Part shown: positions 53,721 through 64,000 of the stretch, piece by piece
Position numbering within the stretch: position 1 is the first letter of the stretch
Layout of the letters: every line of letters begins with the position of its first letter
Source: Pseudomonadota bacterium
GTDB lineage: Bacteria; Pseudomonadota; Alphaproteobacteria; Micropepsales; Micropepsaceae
Direction of reading: 5' to 3'
DNA: 64,000 bases
Assembly (NCBI GenBank): GCA_021851325.1
Contig: JAJZDZ010000005.1
Location: forward strand, 1 to 64,000
Made by a program: the position numbers and the translations under genes
The notes under the pieces: model-generated
Seen by the model: the letters and a program-made list of their open reading frames with translations, nothing else
Databases searched by the model: none
Told to the model about the DNA's origin: nothing

Positions 53721-54334
53721 GCCAGACGCTCCTCGATCGCCTTAACCGCCGCCCGAGTAAGAACCAGCTTTTCGGTTCGGAGAATGTCATAAACATTCAA
53801 TCCTTCAGCTGGAAGCAGCGAAACGTGGTTCAAATTGCGAGCCGACATGGCAAAATTCAAATCGAACTCACCGTCTACGACCAGCGCATTTGCCAGCCCG
53901 AGCTTCTTGAACTGGGCTGCCAGTTCTTTAGTCTTCATCGCTGCAGACTTGGCTTCATCCAGCACCACAATGGCACCAACTTTTGCCTTCGCTGAGAGTG
54001 CGTGCTTCAAACCGAGAGCGCGGACTTTCTTCGGAAGCGAAAATTCATGGCTGTGATTGACCGGGCCCATCGCTTTGGCACCGCCAACGAATAGCGGAGC
54101 CGAGCGCGGACCATGGCGGGCAACACCGCCGCCCTTTTGCCGGCCAACGCGCTTTTTGGTACGGTCAATTTCACCGCGCGTGAGCACCTTGTGCGTCCCG
54201 GCACGACGCTTGGCCAGCTGCCACACCACAACTCGCTGCAGGAGATCCGCCCGCGGCTCCAAGCCAAACACAGCGTCGTTCAATTCAATCTCGCCACTGT
54301 CACTGGCGTCGAGTTTGAGAACTTGAGTCTTCAT
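53717..54334 (-). CDS. rplD: 50S ribosomal protein L4
   Basis: [48 protein letters not shown]; start corrected to 54334. Confidence 0.97.
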   Translation of the reverse strand: MKTQVLKLDASDSGEIELNDAVFGLEPRADLLQRVVVWQLAKRRAGTHKVLTRGEIDRTKKRVGRQKGGGVARHGPRSAPLFVGGAKAMGPVNHSHEFSLPKKVRALGLKHALSAKAKVGAIVVLDEAKSAAMKTKELAAQFKKLGLANALVVDGEFDLNFAMSARNLNHVSLLPAEGLNVYDILRTEKLVLTRAAVKAIEERLA

Positions 54335-54335
54335 C

Positions 54336-55046
54336 TCAAACCTCCGCCGCCACTTTGGCGCCATCAGCGCCGCGCTTTTTCACCGATGCTGGCACCGGCG
54401 CGTCCTTTGGTACCTGATGTTTGACGGCGTCGCGCACCATAACCCATCCGCCTCGATGACCAGGAACTGCGCCCTTAACCATGATGAGACCGCGCTCTAC
54501 ATCAACCTTAGCGATCTCAAGGTTCTGGGTCGTCACACGATCGACACCATAATGCCCGTGCATCTTCTTATTCTTGAAGGTCTTGCCGGGATCCTGACGT
54601 CCGCCAGTACCACCGAGACTGCGATGCGAAATCGACACACCGTGGCTCGCTTCCAGTCCACGGAAGTTCCAACGCTTCATTGCGCCCGTGAAACCACGAC
54701 CAATGGTGATGCCGGTAACGTCCACCTTCTGACCCGGCACGAAATGATCGGCCAAGATAACGTCACCGACTTCGAGCAGATTGGCCGCATCAACGCGGAA
54801 TTCCGCAAGTTTCTTCTTTGGCTCAACTTCAGCCTTCGCGAACTGACCGCGATCGGCCTTGGTTAACCGCTTTGGTTTTGCAAATCCAGAACCGAGCTGA
54901 ACAGCTGTATAGCCATCCGTGTCCTCGGTGCGCCTGGCCACGACCTGACAGCCATCGAGCTTCAAGACCGTAACGGGCACATGCCGGCCGTCCTCCAAAA
55001 AGAGGCGCGTCATGCCGACCTTCTGCGTGATGACGCCTGTGCGCAT
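54336..55046 (-). CDS. rplC: 50S ribosomal protein L3
   Basis: [70 protein letters not shown]. Confidence 0.98.
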   Translation of the reverse strand: MRTGVITQKVGMTRLFLEDGRHVPVTVLKLDGCQVVARRTEDTDGYTAVQLGSGFAKPKRLTKADRGQFAKAEVEPKKKLAEFRVDAANLLEVGDVILADHFVPGQKVDVTGITIGRGFTGAMKRWNFRGLEASHGVSISHRSLGGTGGRQDPGKTFKNKKMHGHYGVDRVTTQNLEIAKVDVERGLIMVKGAVPGHRGGWVMVRDAVKHQVPKDAPVPASVKKRGADGAKVAAEV

Positions 55047-55061
55047 CTCCGCACCTACTCC

Positions 55062-55370
55062 TTAAAGCTTGATCTCGACATCAACACCGGCGGCCAGGTC
55101 GAGCTTCATAAGCGCGTCGACCGTCTGTGGCGTCGGTTCAATGATGTCGAGGAGACGCTTGTGAGTCCGGATTTCGAACTGCTCGCGGCTCTTCTTGTCC
55201 ACGTGCGGGGATCGATTAACAGTAAAGCGTTCGATCAGCGTTGGCAGCGGAATTGGTCCGCGCACCTGTGCCCCCGTACGCTTTGCCGTGTTTACGATTT
55301 CCCGCGTCGAATTGTCGAGGATGCGGTGATCGAAGGCTTTGAGCCGGATCCGAATATTTTGGCTCTGCAT
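55062..55370 (-). CDS. rpsJ: 30S ribosomal protein S10
   Basis: [39 protein letters not shown]. Confidence 0.98.
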   Translation of the reverse strand: MQSQNIRIRLKAFDHRILDNSTREIVNTAKRTGAQVRGPIPLPTLIERFTVNRSPHVDKKSREQFEIRTHKRLLDIIEPTPQTVDALMKLDLAAGVDVEIKL

Positions 55371-55508
55371 TTTCTTCCTCTATCGTGGCTATCGACCGCT
55401 TCTGTCCGATCTGCCACTGCTCTCGTTCTACAAACCTAATTCACCACTTATCCTCAGATTCCAGCCGCGCCCCATTTAGATAGAGCGCGGACCGGAAACC
55501 TTACGCAC

Positions 55509-56699
55509 TTACTTAATGATGGCCGAGACCACGCCCGAACCGACGGTACGACCACCCTCACGGATAGCGAAGCGCAACTTCTCTTCCATGGCGATTGGCA
55601 CAATCAGTTCAACTTCAATGGCCACATTGTCACCAGGCATCACCATTTCCGTGCCCTCGGGCAGCTTCACGATGCCTGTCACGTCCGTGGTACGGAAATA
55701 GAACTGCGGACGATAATTGGCGAAGAATGGAGTGTGGCGACCACCTTCTTCCTTGGTCAACACATAAACTTCCGCCTTGAAGGTAGTATGCGGCGTGATC
55801 GAGCCGGGTTTGGCCAGAACCTGTCCGCGCTCCACTCCCGTGCGATCGATACCGCGCAGCAGACAGCCGACATTGTCACCAGCCTGACCTTGATCAAGCA
55901 GTTTACGGAACATTTCCACGCCGGTGACCGTCGTCTTTGCCGTCGGCTTCATGCCAACGATCTCAACTTCCTCACCGACCTTAACTACACCGCGCTCGAT
56001 ACGGCCCGTTACCACCGTACCGCGACCAGAGATCGAAAACACGTCTTCAATCGGCATCAGGAACGGCATGTCGATGGGACGTTCCGGCTGCGGGATATAG
56101 CTGTCGACAGCCTCCATCAGCTTCAGCACAGCTTCCTTACCAAGTGCCGGCTCACGATCTTCAAGAGCGCACAGCGCCGAACCGCGGATGAACGGAATAT
56201 CGTCGCCTGGGAAGTCGTACGAAGAAAGAAGTTCCCGCACTTCCATCTCCACAAGCTCAAGCAACTCTGGATCATCGACCATGTCGCACTTATTGAGGAA
56301 CACGACGAGTGCAGGCACGCCAACCTGGCGGGCCAATAGAATATGCTCGCGCGTTTGCGGCATTGGACCGTCGGCAGCTGAAACCACGAGGATAGCACCA
56401 TCCATCTGCGCCGCGCCCGTGATCATATTCTTCACATAGTCCGCATGGCCGGGGCAGTCGACGTGGGCGTAGTGACGCTTCTGCGTTTCGTACTCCACAT
56501 GTGCGGTCGAAATCGTGATGCCACGCGCCTTTTCTTCTGGCGCTTTGTCAATCTGATCATAGGCCGTGAAGGTCGCACCACCTGATTCGGCGAGCACCTT
56601 TGTGATCGCTGCGGTCAGCGACGTCTTGCCATGGTCAACGTGACCGATCGTTCCGATGTTGCAGTGCGGTTTCGTCCGCTCGAATTTGGCTTTCGCCAT
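55509..56699 (-). CDS. tuf: Elongation factor Tu
   Basis: [66 protein letters not shown]. Confidence 0.99.
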   Translation of the reverse strand: MAKAKFERTKPHCNIGTIGHVDHGKTSLTAAITKVLAESGGATFTAYDQIDKAPEEKARGITISTAHVEYETQKRHYAHVDCPGHADYVKNMITGAAQMDGAILVVSAADGPMPQTREHILLARQVGVPALVVFLNKCDMVDDPELLELVEMEVRELLSSYDFPGDDIPFIRGSALCALEDREPALGKEAVLKLMEAVDSYIPQPERPIDMPFLMPIEDVFSISGRGTVVTGRIERGVVKVGEEVEIVGMKPTAKTTVTGVEMFRKLLDQGQAGDNVGCLLRGIDRTGVERGQVLAKPGSITPHTTFKAEVYVLTKEEGGRHTPFFANYRPQFYFRTTDVTGIVKLPEGTEMVMPGDNVAIEVELIVPIAMEEKLRFAIREGGRTVGSGVVSAIIK

Positions 56700-56791
56700 G
56701 GTCTCTCTCCGTCGTCTGAACCAAGTACTTTAGCCTATCGCATAACGAGAGGCCGGGATTTGACCGGGCACTGTAACGCCCGGCCGCACGA

Positions 56792-58867
56792 TTACGCGTA
56801 TTTTGCCTTTACTTCGTCCGCGATAGCCTGCGGCACCTGCTCATAGTGATCGAACTGCATCGTGTATTGGGCTCGTCCCTGAGTCATCGACCGCAGGGTG
56901 TTGATATAGCCGAACATATTGGCGAGCGGCACCATTGCAGTCACAACTTGCGCATTTCCGCGCGTGTCTGTGCCCTGCACTTGGCCACGACGTGAATTGA
57001 GGTCGCCAATGACCCCGCCCAGAAAATCTTCAGGCGTCACCACCTCGACCTTCATGATCGGCTCAAGCAGCTTTACAACACCCTTGGTGGCCAATTCACG
57101 GAAGGCCGCACGGGCCGCTATATCGAAGGTTAGCGCATTCGAATCGACCTCGTGGTATTTGCCATCGATAAGACGCGCCTTGAAATCGATCACTGGAAAT
57201 CCTGCCATCAGGCCTGATTCCTTTTGCGCCCGCAGTCCCTTTTCCACCGAAGGAATGTACTCTTTGGGGACTGAGCCGCCGACGACTTCATTTTCGAACA
57301 TAAATCCTGAGCCTGGAGGCAGAGGTTCAAATTCGATTTTCACTTCCGCAAACTGACCTGAACCACCGGTCTGCTTTTTGTGGGTGTAAAGGACAGTCAC
57401 CGGCTTCGACAGCGTTTCGCGGTAAGCCACCTGAGGTGCGCCCACGTTCGCATCGACTTTGTAAGTCCGGCGCAGGATGTCGACCTTGATATCTAGGTGA
57501 AGTTCACCCATGCCCTTCAGGATGGTTTGACCACTTTCGGCATCGGTTGAAACCTGGAAGGACGGATCCTCCTGGGCTAACCGGGCCAACGCCATACCCA
57601 TCTTTTCCTGATCGGCCTTAGTCTTGGGCTCGATTGCGAGCTCAATAACCGGATCGGGGAACTCCATACGCTCCAAAATAACCGGATCAGAAGGCGTGCA
57701 GAGAGTTTCTCCGGTAGATGTCAGCTTCAGCCCTGCAAATGCAACGATATCTCCAGCGCCGGCTTCTTTAATATCTTCTCGGCTGTTCGCATGCATGAGC
57801 AACATCCGCCCGACGCGCTCATTTTTATCTTTCACTGAGTTCAGTACCGACGTTCCTGAACTGATCGTCCCAGAATAAATGCGCACGAATGTAATCGAGC
57901 CCACGAACGGATCGTCCATGATCTTGAATGCGAGACCGGCGAATGGCGCCTTGTCATCAGCCATCCGAACCAGCTTTTCATCGGTACCGGGCTTCACACC
58001 CTCAACAGGAGGAATGTCCAGCGGCGATGGCAGATAATCGATGACGGCATCGAGAAGGGGTTGAACACCCTTGTTCTTAAATGCCGAGCCGCAGAGAACC
58101 GGGACAAACCGGAATGCGGTGGTACCTTTGCGAATGCATCGCTTCAGATCTTCATAGGACGGAAAGCTGCCCTCGAGATAGGCCTCTAGAAGCTTTTCAT
58201 CTTCCTCAACTGCGGTTTCTACAAGCGCAGTGTGAAGTTCTTCCGCCTTGGCGCGATACTCTTCTGGAATATCTATTTCGTCGAATTTGGCGCCAAGCTG
58301 CTCTTCTTGCCAAACAAGAGCCTTCATCTTGACGACATCGACCAAGCCCTTGAATTCTGCCTCAGCGCCGATTGGCCACGTGATCACCAATGGCTTCGTA
58401 CCGAGACGGTCGACCATCATGTCGACGCAACGCTGAAAATTGGCGCCCATACGGTCCATTTTATTAACGAAACAGATACGCGGAACTCGGTACTTGTCGG
58501 CCTGCCGCCATACAGTTTCCGATTGAGGCTCCACGCCTGCGACCGCATCGAACACCGCAACTGCGCCATCAAGCACGCGCATCGACCGTTCTACTTCAAT
58601 TGTAAAGTCGACGTGACCAGGGGTATCGATGATGTTGATCCGATGATCCTTCCAGAAGCATGTCGTGGCAGCAGAGGTGATAGTGATACCACGCTCTTGC
58701 TCCTGCTCCATCCAGTCCATTGTGGCCGCGCCATCATGCACTTCGCCGATTTTGTGGCTACGACCGGTGTAGTACAGAATACGCTCCGTCGTCGTTGTCT
58801 TACCGGCATCAATATGCGCGGCAATGCCGATATTCCGGTAGTTAGCAAGTGGCGTCTGACGCTGCAT
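56792..58867 (-). CDS. fusA: Elongation factor G
   Basis: [54 protein letters not shown]. Confidence 0.99.
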   Translation of the reverse strand: MQRQTPLANYRNIGIAAHIDAGKTTTTERILYYTGRSHKIGEVHDGAATMDWMEQEQERGITITSAATTCFWKDHRINIIDTPGHVDFTIEVERSMRVLDGAVAVFDAVAGVEPQSETVWRQADKYRVPRICFVNKMDRMGANFQRCVDMMVDRLGTKPLVITWPIGAEAEFKGLVDVVKMKALVWQEEQLGAKFDEIDIPEEYRAKAEELHTALVETAVEEDEKLLEAYLEGSFPSYEDLKRCIRKGTTAFRFVPVLCGSAFKNKGVQPLLDAVIDYLPSPLDIPPVEGVKPGTDEKLVRMADDKAPFAGLAFKIMDDPFVGSITFVRIYSGTISSGTSVLNSVKDKNERVGRMLLMHANSREDIKEAGAGDIVAFAGLKLTSTGETLCTPSDPVILERMEFPDPVIELAIEPKTKADQEKMGMALARLAQEDPSFQVSTDAESGQTILKGMGELHLDIKVDILRRTYKVDANVGAPQVAYRETLSKPVTVLYTHKKQTGGSGQFAEVKIEFEPLPPGSGFMFENEVVGGSVPKEYIPSVEKGLRAQKESGLMAGFPVIDFKARLIDGKYHEVDSNALTFDIAARAAFRELATKGVVKLLEPIMKVEVVTPEDFLGGVIGDLNSRRGQVQGTDTRGNAQVVTAMVPLANMFGYINTLRSMTQGRAQYTMQFDHYEQVPQAIADEVKAKYA

Positions 58868-58887
58868 CGTAAATATCCTTAGGACCC

Positions 58888-59358
58888 TTACCAGCGATAG
58901 TGTGAGAATGCGCGGTTAGCTTCCGCCATTTTGTGCGTGTCTTCGCGCTTCTTGACTGCGTTGCCACGATTGTTCGCTGCATCAAGTAACTCGCCCGAAA
59001 GGCGGCCGGTCATCGTAGGTTCATTGCGTCCACGCGCAGCGTTGATCAACCAACGGATCGCGAGCGCACGGCTGCGATCGGTGCGTACTTCGACTGGCAC
59101 CTGGTATGTCGCACCACCAACTCGGCGAGAGCGGACCTCAAGCGCGGGCTGAACGTTGCGCAGCGCTTCATGGAAAACCTGAAGGGGATCCTGCTTGGTC
59201 TTCTCCTGAATTACATCAAACGCGCCATAGACAATGCCCTCTGCGGCAGACTTTTTACCGTCGTACATCAGGCTGTTCATGAACTTTGCGAGAATCAGAT
59301 CGCCAAACTTGGCATCTGGATTGATTTCTCTGCGTTCGGCGCGGTGGCGGCGGGACAT
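58888..59358 (-). CDS. rpsG: 30S ribosomal protein S7
   Basis: [46 protein letters not shown]. Confidence 0.98.
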   Translation of the reverse strand: MSRRHRAERREINPDAKFGDLILAKFMNSLMYDGKKSAAEGIVYGAFDVIQEKTKQDPLQVFHEALRNVQPALEVRSRRVGGATYQVPVEVRTDRSRALAIRWLINAARGRNEPTMTGRLSGELLDAANNRGNAVKKREDTHKMAEANRAFSHYRW

Positions 59359-59376
59359 CTTCTCGACCTCTTCAAA

Positions 59377-59748
59377 TTACTTCGGACGCTTCGCGCCATA
59401 GAGCGAGCGGCGTTGCTTGCGATCCTTGACGCCCTGCGTATCGAGCACACCACGAATGATATGGTAGCGCACGCCGGGAAGGTCCTTAACGCGACCACCA
59501 CGAATGAGCACTACAGAATGCTCTTGTAGGTTATGCCGCTCGCCCGGAATGTAACTCACCACCTCAAAGCCGTTGGTGAGGCGAACCTTGGCGACTTTAC
59601 GCAATGCCGAGTTAGGCTTCTTCGGCGTCGTCGTATAAACGCGTGTGCACACGCCCCGCTTCTGCGGAGATCCCGTGAGCGCGGGCACCTTATTGCGCTT
59701 GGGCTTTTCCGAGCGCGGCTTGCGGATCAACTGGTTGATCGTCGGCAT
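59377..59748 (-). CDS. rpsL: 30S ribosomal protein S12
   Basis: [42 protein letters not shown]; start corrected to 59748. Confidence 0.98.
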   Translation of the reverse strand: MPTINQLIRKPRSEKPKRNKVPALTGSPQKRGVCTRVYTTTPKKPNSALRKVAKVRLTNGFEVVSYIPGERHNLQEHSVVLIRGGRVKDLPGVRYHIIRGVLDTQGVKDRKQRRSLYGAKRPK

Positions 59749-59795
59749 CCTGTCTTCCCTGGCAACCGGCCCTGCCGGCATATACAAAACAACAC

Positions 59796-59820
59796 AGCCA
59801 ACCCCCAACGGGGGCTGGCT
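59796..59820 (-). terminator. Terminator-like hairpin between the MAPEG gene and rpsL
   Basis: Minus strand AGCCAGCCCCC-GTT-GGGGGTTGGCT (11 positions, one mismatch) followed by T-rich GTGTTGTTTTG. Confidence 0.55.
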
Positions 59821-60010
59821 TCCCGAAGCGGAGGATCAGGCAAAAACCGAGGCCCGATCACGCTTACCAAAGCTCTCTTACTGGTCTTCCAGACACCGTT
59901 TCGGCAATCGCCGACTGCCTGTCCACAGAAGGTGGCGGTATATATCCGTGGGACCACTCAGGGTCAAGCGGAGACAGAAAATTTCTTGCCTGGGATGGGC
60001 ACGCTGGAGG

Positions 60011-60421
60011 CTAAAGCGCCAATACCGCCCGCCCAGCCATGACCATCAGGACAAATGTAGACAATGAAAACACCATGAAGCGCAGGGGCACCCGGTTGAC
60101 CGTGCACTGTATGACGGTGTGGATGACACGGAGTCCAACATAAGCCCAAGCCAACCCTACATAGAATGGATCTACTAGGCCTGCCAGATAGATATAAAAG
60201 ACAAGCGCATAGAAGATGGTCGGCTGTTCCATTAGATGATTGTAGTTGTCCGCCACCCTTCGCACTTCACTGGGCAAAACATCCAGGGAGCCTGGGTGCA
60301 TTGCAGCATTTGGGCTTAGCTTTGCGCGTTGAATGGCCGGAATCCGCGTCGCGTACATCCAGACCCAAACCACGAGACTAAGGCAAACCAATGCCAGAAC
60401 TGGCGTCAACATTGAGTTCAT
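60011..60421 (-). CDS. MAPEG family protein
   Basis: Four-helix hydrophobic protein, RVADNYNHLMEQPTIFYALVFYIYLAG, YVGLRVIHTVIQCTVNRVPLRFMVF; start corrected to 60421. Confidence 0.85.
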   Translation of the reverse strand: MNSMLTPVLALVCLSLVVWVWMYATRIPAIQRAKLSPNAAMHPGSLDVLPSEVRRVADNYNHLMEQPTIFYALVFYIYLAGLVDPFYVGLAWAYVGLRVIHTVIQCTVNRVPLRFMVFSLSTFVLMVMAGRAVLAL

Positions 60422-60712
60422 CTTACAGCTCCCCTTTTGACAACCGTATCTGAGTCCACTCTGCGCCGCGACTGGCCGCTGAGCAATAATATTAGCAATG
60501 AGGGCCACGCCCTCAGAAATGGTCATAGTAGAGGCAAGGCCGGAACGCCGCCCCTCCAAAGTTCCGATATTCCTTCAAAGGTGAAGGGACCATGCCCAAC
60601 TGCCCACGCTCGGGCTCCACACCAAATCGCCAGCGGCAACTGGAATGCTAGCGCTTCCTGTGGGAGGCACTTCGGCATCTGCGGGCCTCAGCGCCTGGAT
60701 CCCACTGCCAGC

Positions 60713-61216
60713 CTAATCAAATAGCCCACCCTGCCGTCCAACATGGAGGGCCTCATGCGTGAGGAGCGCACGCTTGAGGGGCAGACCACCACCGTAGCCG
60801 GTGAGGCTGCCATCAGCACCTATCACCCGGTGGCAGGGTACTATTAGGCCGATAGGATTTTGCCCGTTGGCAAGCCCAACGGCGCGCGCTGCGCCAGGCT
60901 TTCCCAGAACCTTTGCGAGCGCTCCGTAAGACCACGTAGCGCCATAAGGAATTTCCCACAACACATCCCACACACGCATCTGCCATGGTGTTCCGCGCGC
61001 AGCCCGAACAACATCGAACCTCTGCCGGGTGCCTTTATCATACTCGTAAACCTGCTGTTGAATGTCGGCTACAGCAGCGCGGTCCTCGCGCGTTCCAATC
61101 GGTGCCGCTGTCGCGCCATGTAAGTCAAAGTGAACAAGCCGTCCCATCGCATCGACTATGGCGGCAAAACGACCGAAGCGGCTTGCAATCGGGGCCCAGT
61201 ACAGGACATCACTCAT
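60713..61216 (-). CDS. ogt: Methylated-DNA--[protein]-cysteine S-methyltransferase
   Basis: TPWQMRVWDVLWEIPYGATWSYGALAK, active-site IVPCHRVIGADGSLTGYGGG; start corrected to 61216, ATGA overlap with upstream gene. Confidence 0.95.
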   Translation of the reverse strand: MSDVLYWAPIASRFGRFAAIVDAMGRLVHFDLHGATAAPIGTREDRAAVADIQQQVYEYDKGTRQRFDVVRAARGTPWQMRVWDVLWEIPYGATWSYGALAKVLGKPGAARAVGLANGQNPIGLIVPCHRVIGADGSLTGYGGGLPLKRALLTHEALHVGRQGGLFD

Positions 61217-62721
61217 GCTGCCTCCCTCCGAATACTCACCCATAAATGAGCGGTAGCCAGCGCCCGGTACGGTGCAAACCTTTGCATCATGGCCTCCACT
61301 CGCTCATGAGACGGGCGTTCTTTCAATTGACACCAGCGTTCCAGAGCAGCGGCAAGCACTACATCTCCAATCGGCGTAGCGTCAGCAAACCCTGTCCGCA
61401 ACATCTGATATCCGGCAGTCCATCTCCCAACACCGCGCAACGCCCTTAAGGACTTTTCAGCCACAATTGCCGATTCTTGGCGCAATGCCTCAAGATCAAC
61501 AGCACCGCTAGCTGCGGCTTGTGCTGCTAGCGTCACATATTCAGCTTTTGAGCGCGAGTAGCGCCGTGAAGTCAGAGTAGAAATATCCATGTCAGCAACA
61601 CGTTCCGGGGACGGATGGGCCCGCATGTCACCAACCCTCTCACCACCTAGTTCAATGAGTTCCCGCCTTAGCGAGGCTGCGAACGCAACATTGATCTGCT
61701 GCCCTATAATTGCCCAGCACAGCGCATCAAACCCACTCGGCACCAAAGCCAGCCTTAGGCCTGGGTGCATTGCAAACAAAGACGCACAGTCCTCGCTTCT
61801 AGCCATGCGCGCCTCCATGATCTCAACATCGCAACAGAGTCCTAGCATCCGAAGCGCACAGGTGTGGACAAATTGCATCGTTCGAGCAGCGCGCGGCACT
61901 TCCGGATGGAGCCGGCACCAAGCCCCCTCGCCTTCCAGTGAAATTTCCAGTACAGCGGCACCCTCTACCAACTTAAGTGCCTTGAAAATGCGCTGCCCGT
62001 TGACGCGCTCACACGGACTCCGCGGATCCCGCGCATGATATTTCAATATTTCAGTGGCATCGTACGCGCGAGGAAGATTAAGAAAGAACGAGCTTGAGCT
62101 CTTAAGCGCGCGCCACGTGCCAGGTGTCATTCGCGTATGTGCTAGGAATTGTCGATGGAACGACGATTCGCTTTCAAAGCCAACTTCAAGTCCGACCTCA
62201 ACAATCCGATCATTCTGCTCCAGCAAGAGATCACACGCTTTACGTACCCGTTCACGGCGCAAAAATGCTGCTGGCGTCATGTGAGCGTGTGTACGAAACA
62301 ATTCACCAAGCTTGGTTGGTCGAACACCACAGGCGCTGGCGAGCGCGCTGGTATCCACATAAGACTGTGGAGTGCTGCGTATTCGATTGGTCAATCCCTT
62401 GAATAATTGGAGATCGCTATCCTCCCCGCGATAATAGAGATCAGGCCTGCACCGTTTGCAGGCCCGTAGTCCTGCTGCAATCGCATCGCCTTCGGAATGG
62501 TACAGCTTCACATTTTGGGCTTTTGGCGGCCGCGCCGGACAAGATGGCAAGCAATAAATTCCGGTCGTCATCACACCGATAAGAAATTTGCCGTCGAGCG
62601 CGCCGGTGCGAGCCATCGCGCGATCCCAGCCATACGGGGTGGTCATCGCCCCTGCTTCATTCGTCAGGCCATGGTCAGACATTTTACCATTCCGCACAAA
62701 GTATGCTGCATATCCTTTCAC
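61213..62721 (-). CDS. Ada-N (Zn-binding) + AraC-type HTH + AlkA DNA-3-methyladenine glycosylase fusion
   Basis: Ada-type FLIGVMTTGIYCLPSCPARPPKAQNVKLY...ACKRCRPDL; HTH SFHRQFLAHTRMTPGTWR; HhH-GPD LRALRGVGRWTAGYQMLR. Start could also be 62682 or 62646. Confidence 0.9.
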   Translation of the reverse strand: MKGYAAYFVRNGKMSDHGLTNEAGAMTTPYGWDRAMARTGALDGKFLIGVMTTGIYCLPSCPARPPKAQNVKLYHSEGDAIAAGLRACKRCRPDLYYRGEDSDLQLFKGLTNRIRSTPQSYVDTSALASACGVRPTKLGELFRTHAHMTPAAFLRRERVRKACDLLLEQNDRIVEVGLEVGFESESSFHRQFLAHTRMTPGTWRALKSSSSFFLNLPRAYDATEILKYHARDPRSPCERVNGQRIFKALKLVEGAAVLEISLEGEGAWCRLHPEVPRAARTMQFVHTCALRMLGLCCDVEIMEARMARSEDCASLFAMHPGLRLALVPSGFDALCWAIIGQQINVAFAASLRRELIELGGERVGDMRAHPSPERVADMDISTLTSRRYSRSKAEYVTLAAQAAASGAVDLEALRQESAIVAEKSLRALRGVGRWTAGYQMLRTGFADATPIGDVVLAAALERWCQLKERPSHERVEAMMQRFAPYRALATAHLWVSIRREAA

Positions 62722-62867
62722 TGCCCGGCCGTGTTCCCAACTGCAGACACCGCAGACAATACTGCCCCCGTGCCGTCCGCTGCAGGTTAAACCAGCGCCG
62801 TGGACTGCAACACATATTTCAGCGATCGCCCGCCCGCCTCCTATTTTGCACGTTCAATACTGAAACG

Positions 62868-62897
62868 AAAAAGGGCCGGTGCTACCACCGGCCCTTT
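62868..62897 (-). terminator. Intrinsic terminator after rpoC
   Basis: Minus strand AAAGGGCCGGTG-GTAG-CACCGGCCCTTT followed by TTCG; 12-bp perfect stem ending in a run of T. Confidence 0.85.
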
Positions 62898-62921
62898 GAC
62901 GCCATAAGAGTTGACGACCTG

Positions 62922-64000
62922 CTACTCCGCCGCCTCTGACTTGGATTCTGAGGGTCCCTCAAGCTGCGGGACCGGCTCGAGTTCGCCACGTTCGGCCTGA
63001 ATGGCACGGTCACGCTCCTGCGCCACATGGCGCAAACGAGCAACCGCACCACCCGTGCCTGCCGGGATGAGGCGGCCGACGATGACGTTTTCCTTCAGCC
63101 CCTCGAGGGTATCCACCTTACCGTTGACCGCTGCGTCAGTGAGTACGCGGGTAGTCTCCTGGAACGATGCGGCAGAGAACACCGAGCGCGTCTGCAGGCT
63201 CGCCTTGGTAATACCCAGCAGTACCGGCCGACCAACCGCAAGCTTCAACCCATCACGCTCCGCCCGACGATTGGCATCATCGAGCTCACTGAGGTCGACT
63301 TGCTCTCCTGCAAGCAGGGTGGTCTCTCCGCCATCAAGGATCTCCTGCTTTTGCATCATCTGCCGGACGATCACTTCAATGTGCTTGTCGTTGATCTTCA
63401 CGCCCTGCAGCCGATACACGTCCTGGATTTCCTTGACGAGATAACTGGCCAGTTCCTCAATACCCTTGATGCGCAGAATATCGTGCGGGCTTGGATTACC
63501 TTCGACGATATAATCACCTTTCTCAAGGTAATCGCCCTCACGCACGGAAACATGCTTACCCTTGGGTATCAGGTACTCAACCGGCTCCAGACGCTCGTCT
63601 TTCGGTCGGACGATAATCCGCCGCTTGTTCTTGTAGTCTTTCCCGAACTCGACAAATCCGTCGACCTCAGCCAGAACCGCACATTCCTTGGGCTTGCGAG
63701 CCTCAAATAGTTCGGCGACGCGCGGAAGTCCGCCTGTGATGTCACGCGTCTTGGCACCTTCTGTTGGCAGACGGGCCAACACGTCGCCCGCCTTAACCTC
63801 GACGCCTTCCTCGACTGACAAAATGGCATCGACTGTGAGCGGGTACCTCGCCTCGACATTTCCAGGCAGAGTGACGACCTGGCCCTTCTTGTCAGTGATC
63901 ACGATCGCCGGACGTAAATCCTGCGACTTTGAGCCTGCCCCTCGACTATCCATGACCACACGATTGGTGACGCCAGTCTTTTCGTCAGCCACTTCCTTCA
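62922..64000 (-). CDS. rpoC: RNA polymerase beta' subunit, C-terminal part (runs off the window)
   Basis: [98 protein letters not shown]. Confidence 0.97.
   Translation of the reverse strand, partial: KEVADEKTGVTNRVVMDSRGAGSKSQDLRPAIVITDKKGQVVTLPGNVEARYPLTVDAILSVEEGVEVKAGDVLARLPTEGAKTRDITGGLPRVAELFEARKPKECAVLAEVDGFVEFGKDYKNKRRIIVRPKDERLEPVEYLIPKGKHVSVREGDYLEKGDYIVEGNPSPHDILRIKGIEELASYLVKEIQDVYRLQGVKINDKHIEVIVRQMMQKQEILDGGETTLLAGEQVDLSELDDANRRAERDGLKLAVGRPVLLGITKASLQTRSVFSAASFQETTRVLTDAAVNGKVDTLEGLKENVIVGRLIPAGTGGAVARLRHVAQERDRAIQAERGELEPVPQLEGPSESKSEAAE

Noticed and set aside
41328-59529. Numerous + strand ORFs antisense to ribosomal protein genes
   Set aside because: Mirror frames of strongly conserved genes; no independent protein motifs
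1-64000. CRISPR arrays, prophage or integrative-element modules
   Set aside because: No regularly spaced direct repeats, cas, integrase or phage structural genes seen; the only mobile DNA is the IS3 remnant

Overview
The window appears to be an alphaproteobacterial chromosome segment; this rests on MipZ, DUF1489 and the gene order, and no species is assigned. The left half (about 0-29 kb) is accessory or metabolic. It holds mipZ, putA, panC, a DUF1489 gene, a leucine/isovalerate catabolism cluster (isovaleryl-CoA dehydrogenase, thiolase, methylcrotonyl-CoA carboxylase beta and alpha), a GT2 + GT39 glycosyltransferase pair, a TetR-controlled RND efflux operon (OMF-MFP-RND), a di-heme cytochrome c peroxidase, a TonB receptor and a decayed IS3-family element. 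The middle (30-41 kb) holds a tRNA-Leu(GAG), cysH and a cysG N-terminal homologue, an orphan fliN-like gene, lipB, acylphosphatase, a second TonB receptor, propionyl-CoA carboxylase alpha, rarA and a DegP-type protease. The right half (41-59.8 kb) is the str-S10-spc-alpha ribosomal superoperon on the minus strand. Between rpsL and rpoC sits a minus-strand alkylation-repair pair (Ada-N/AraC/AlkA fusion, then Ogt) plus a MAPEG-family gene; an intrinsic terminator follows rpoC and a weaker terminator-like hairpin precedes rpsL. I found no convincing entirely new multi-gene system. The best leads are the repair cassette between rpoC and rpsL, a 52-aa membrane miniprotein ORF absent from the supplied track, an ATGA-coupled DUF1489 gene, a probable TetR operator, hairpins between rplO and secY, and a GC-rich unassigned block between rarA and pccA.
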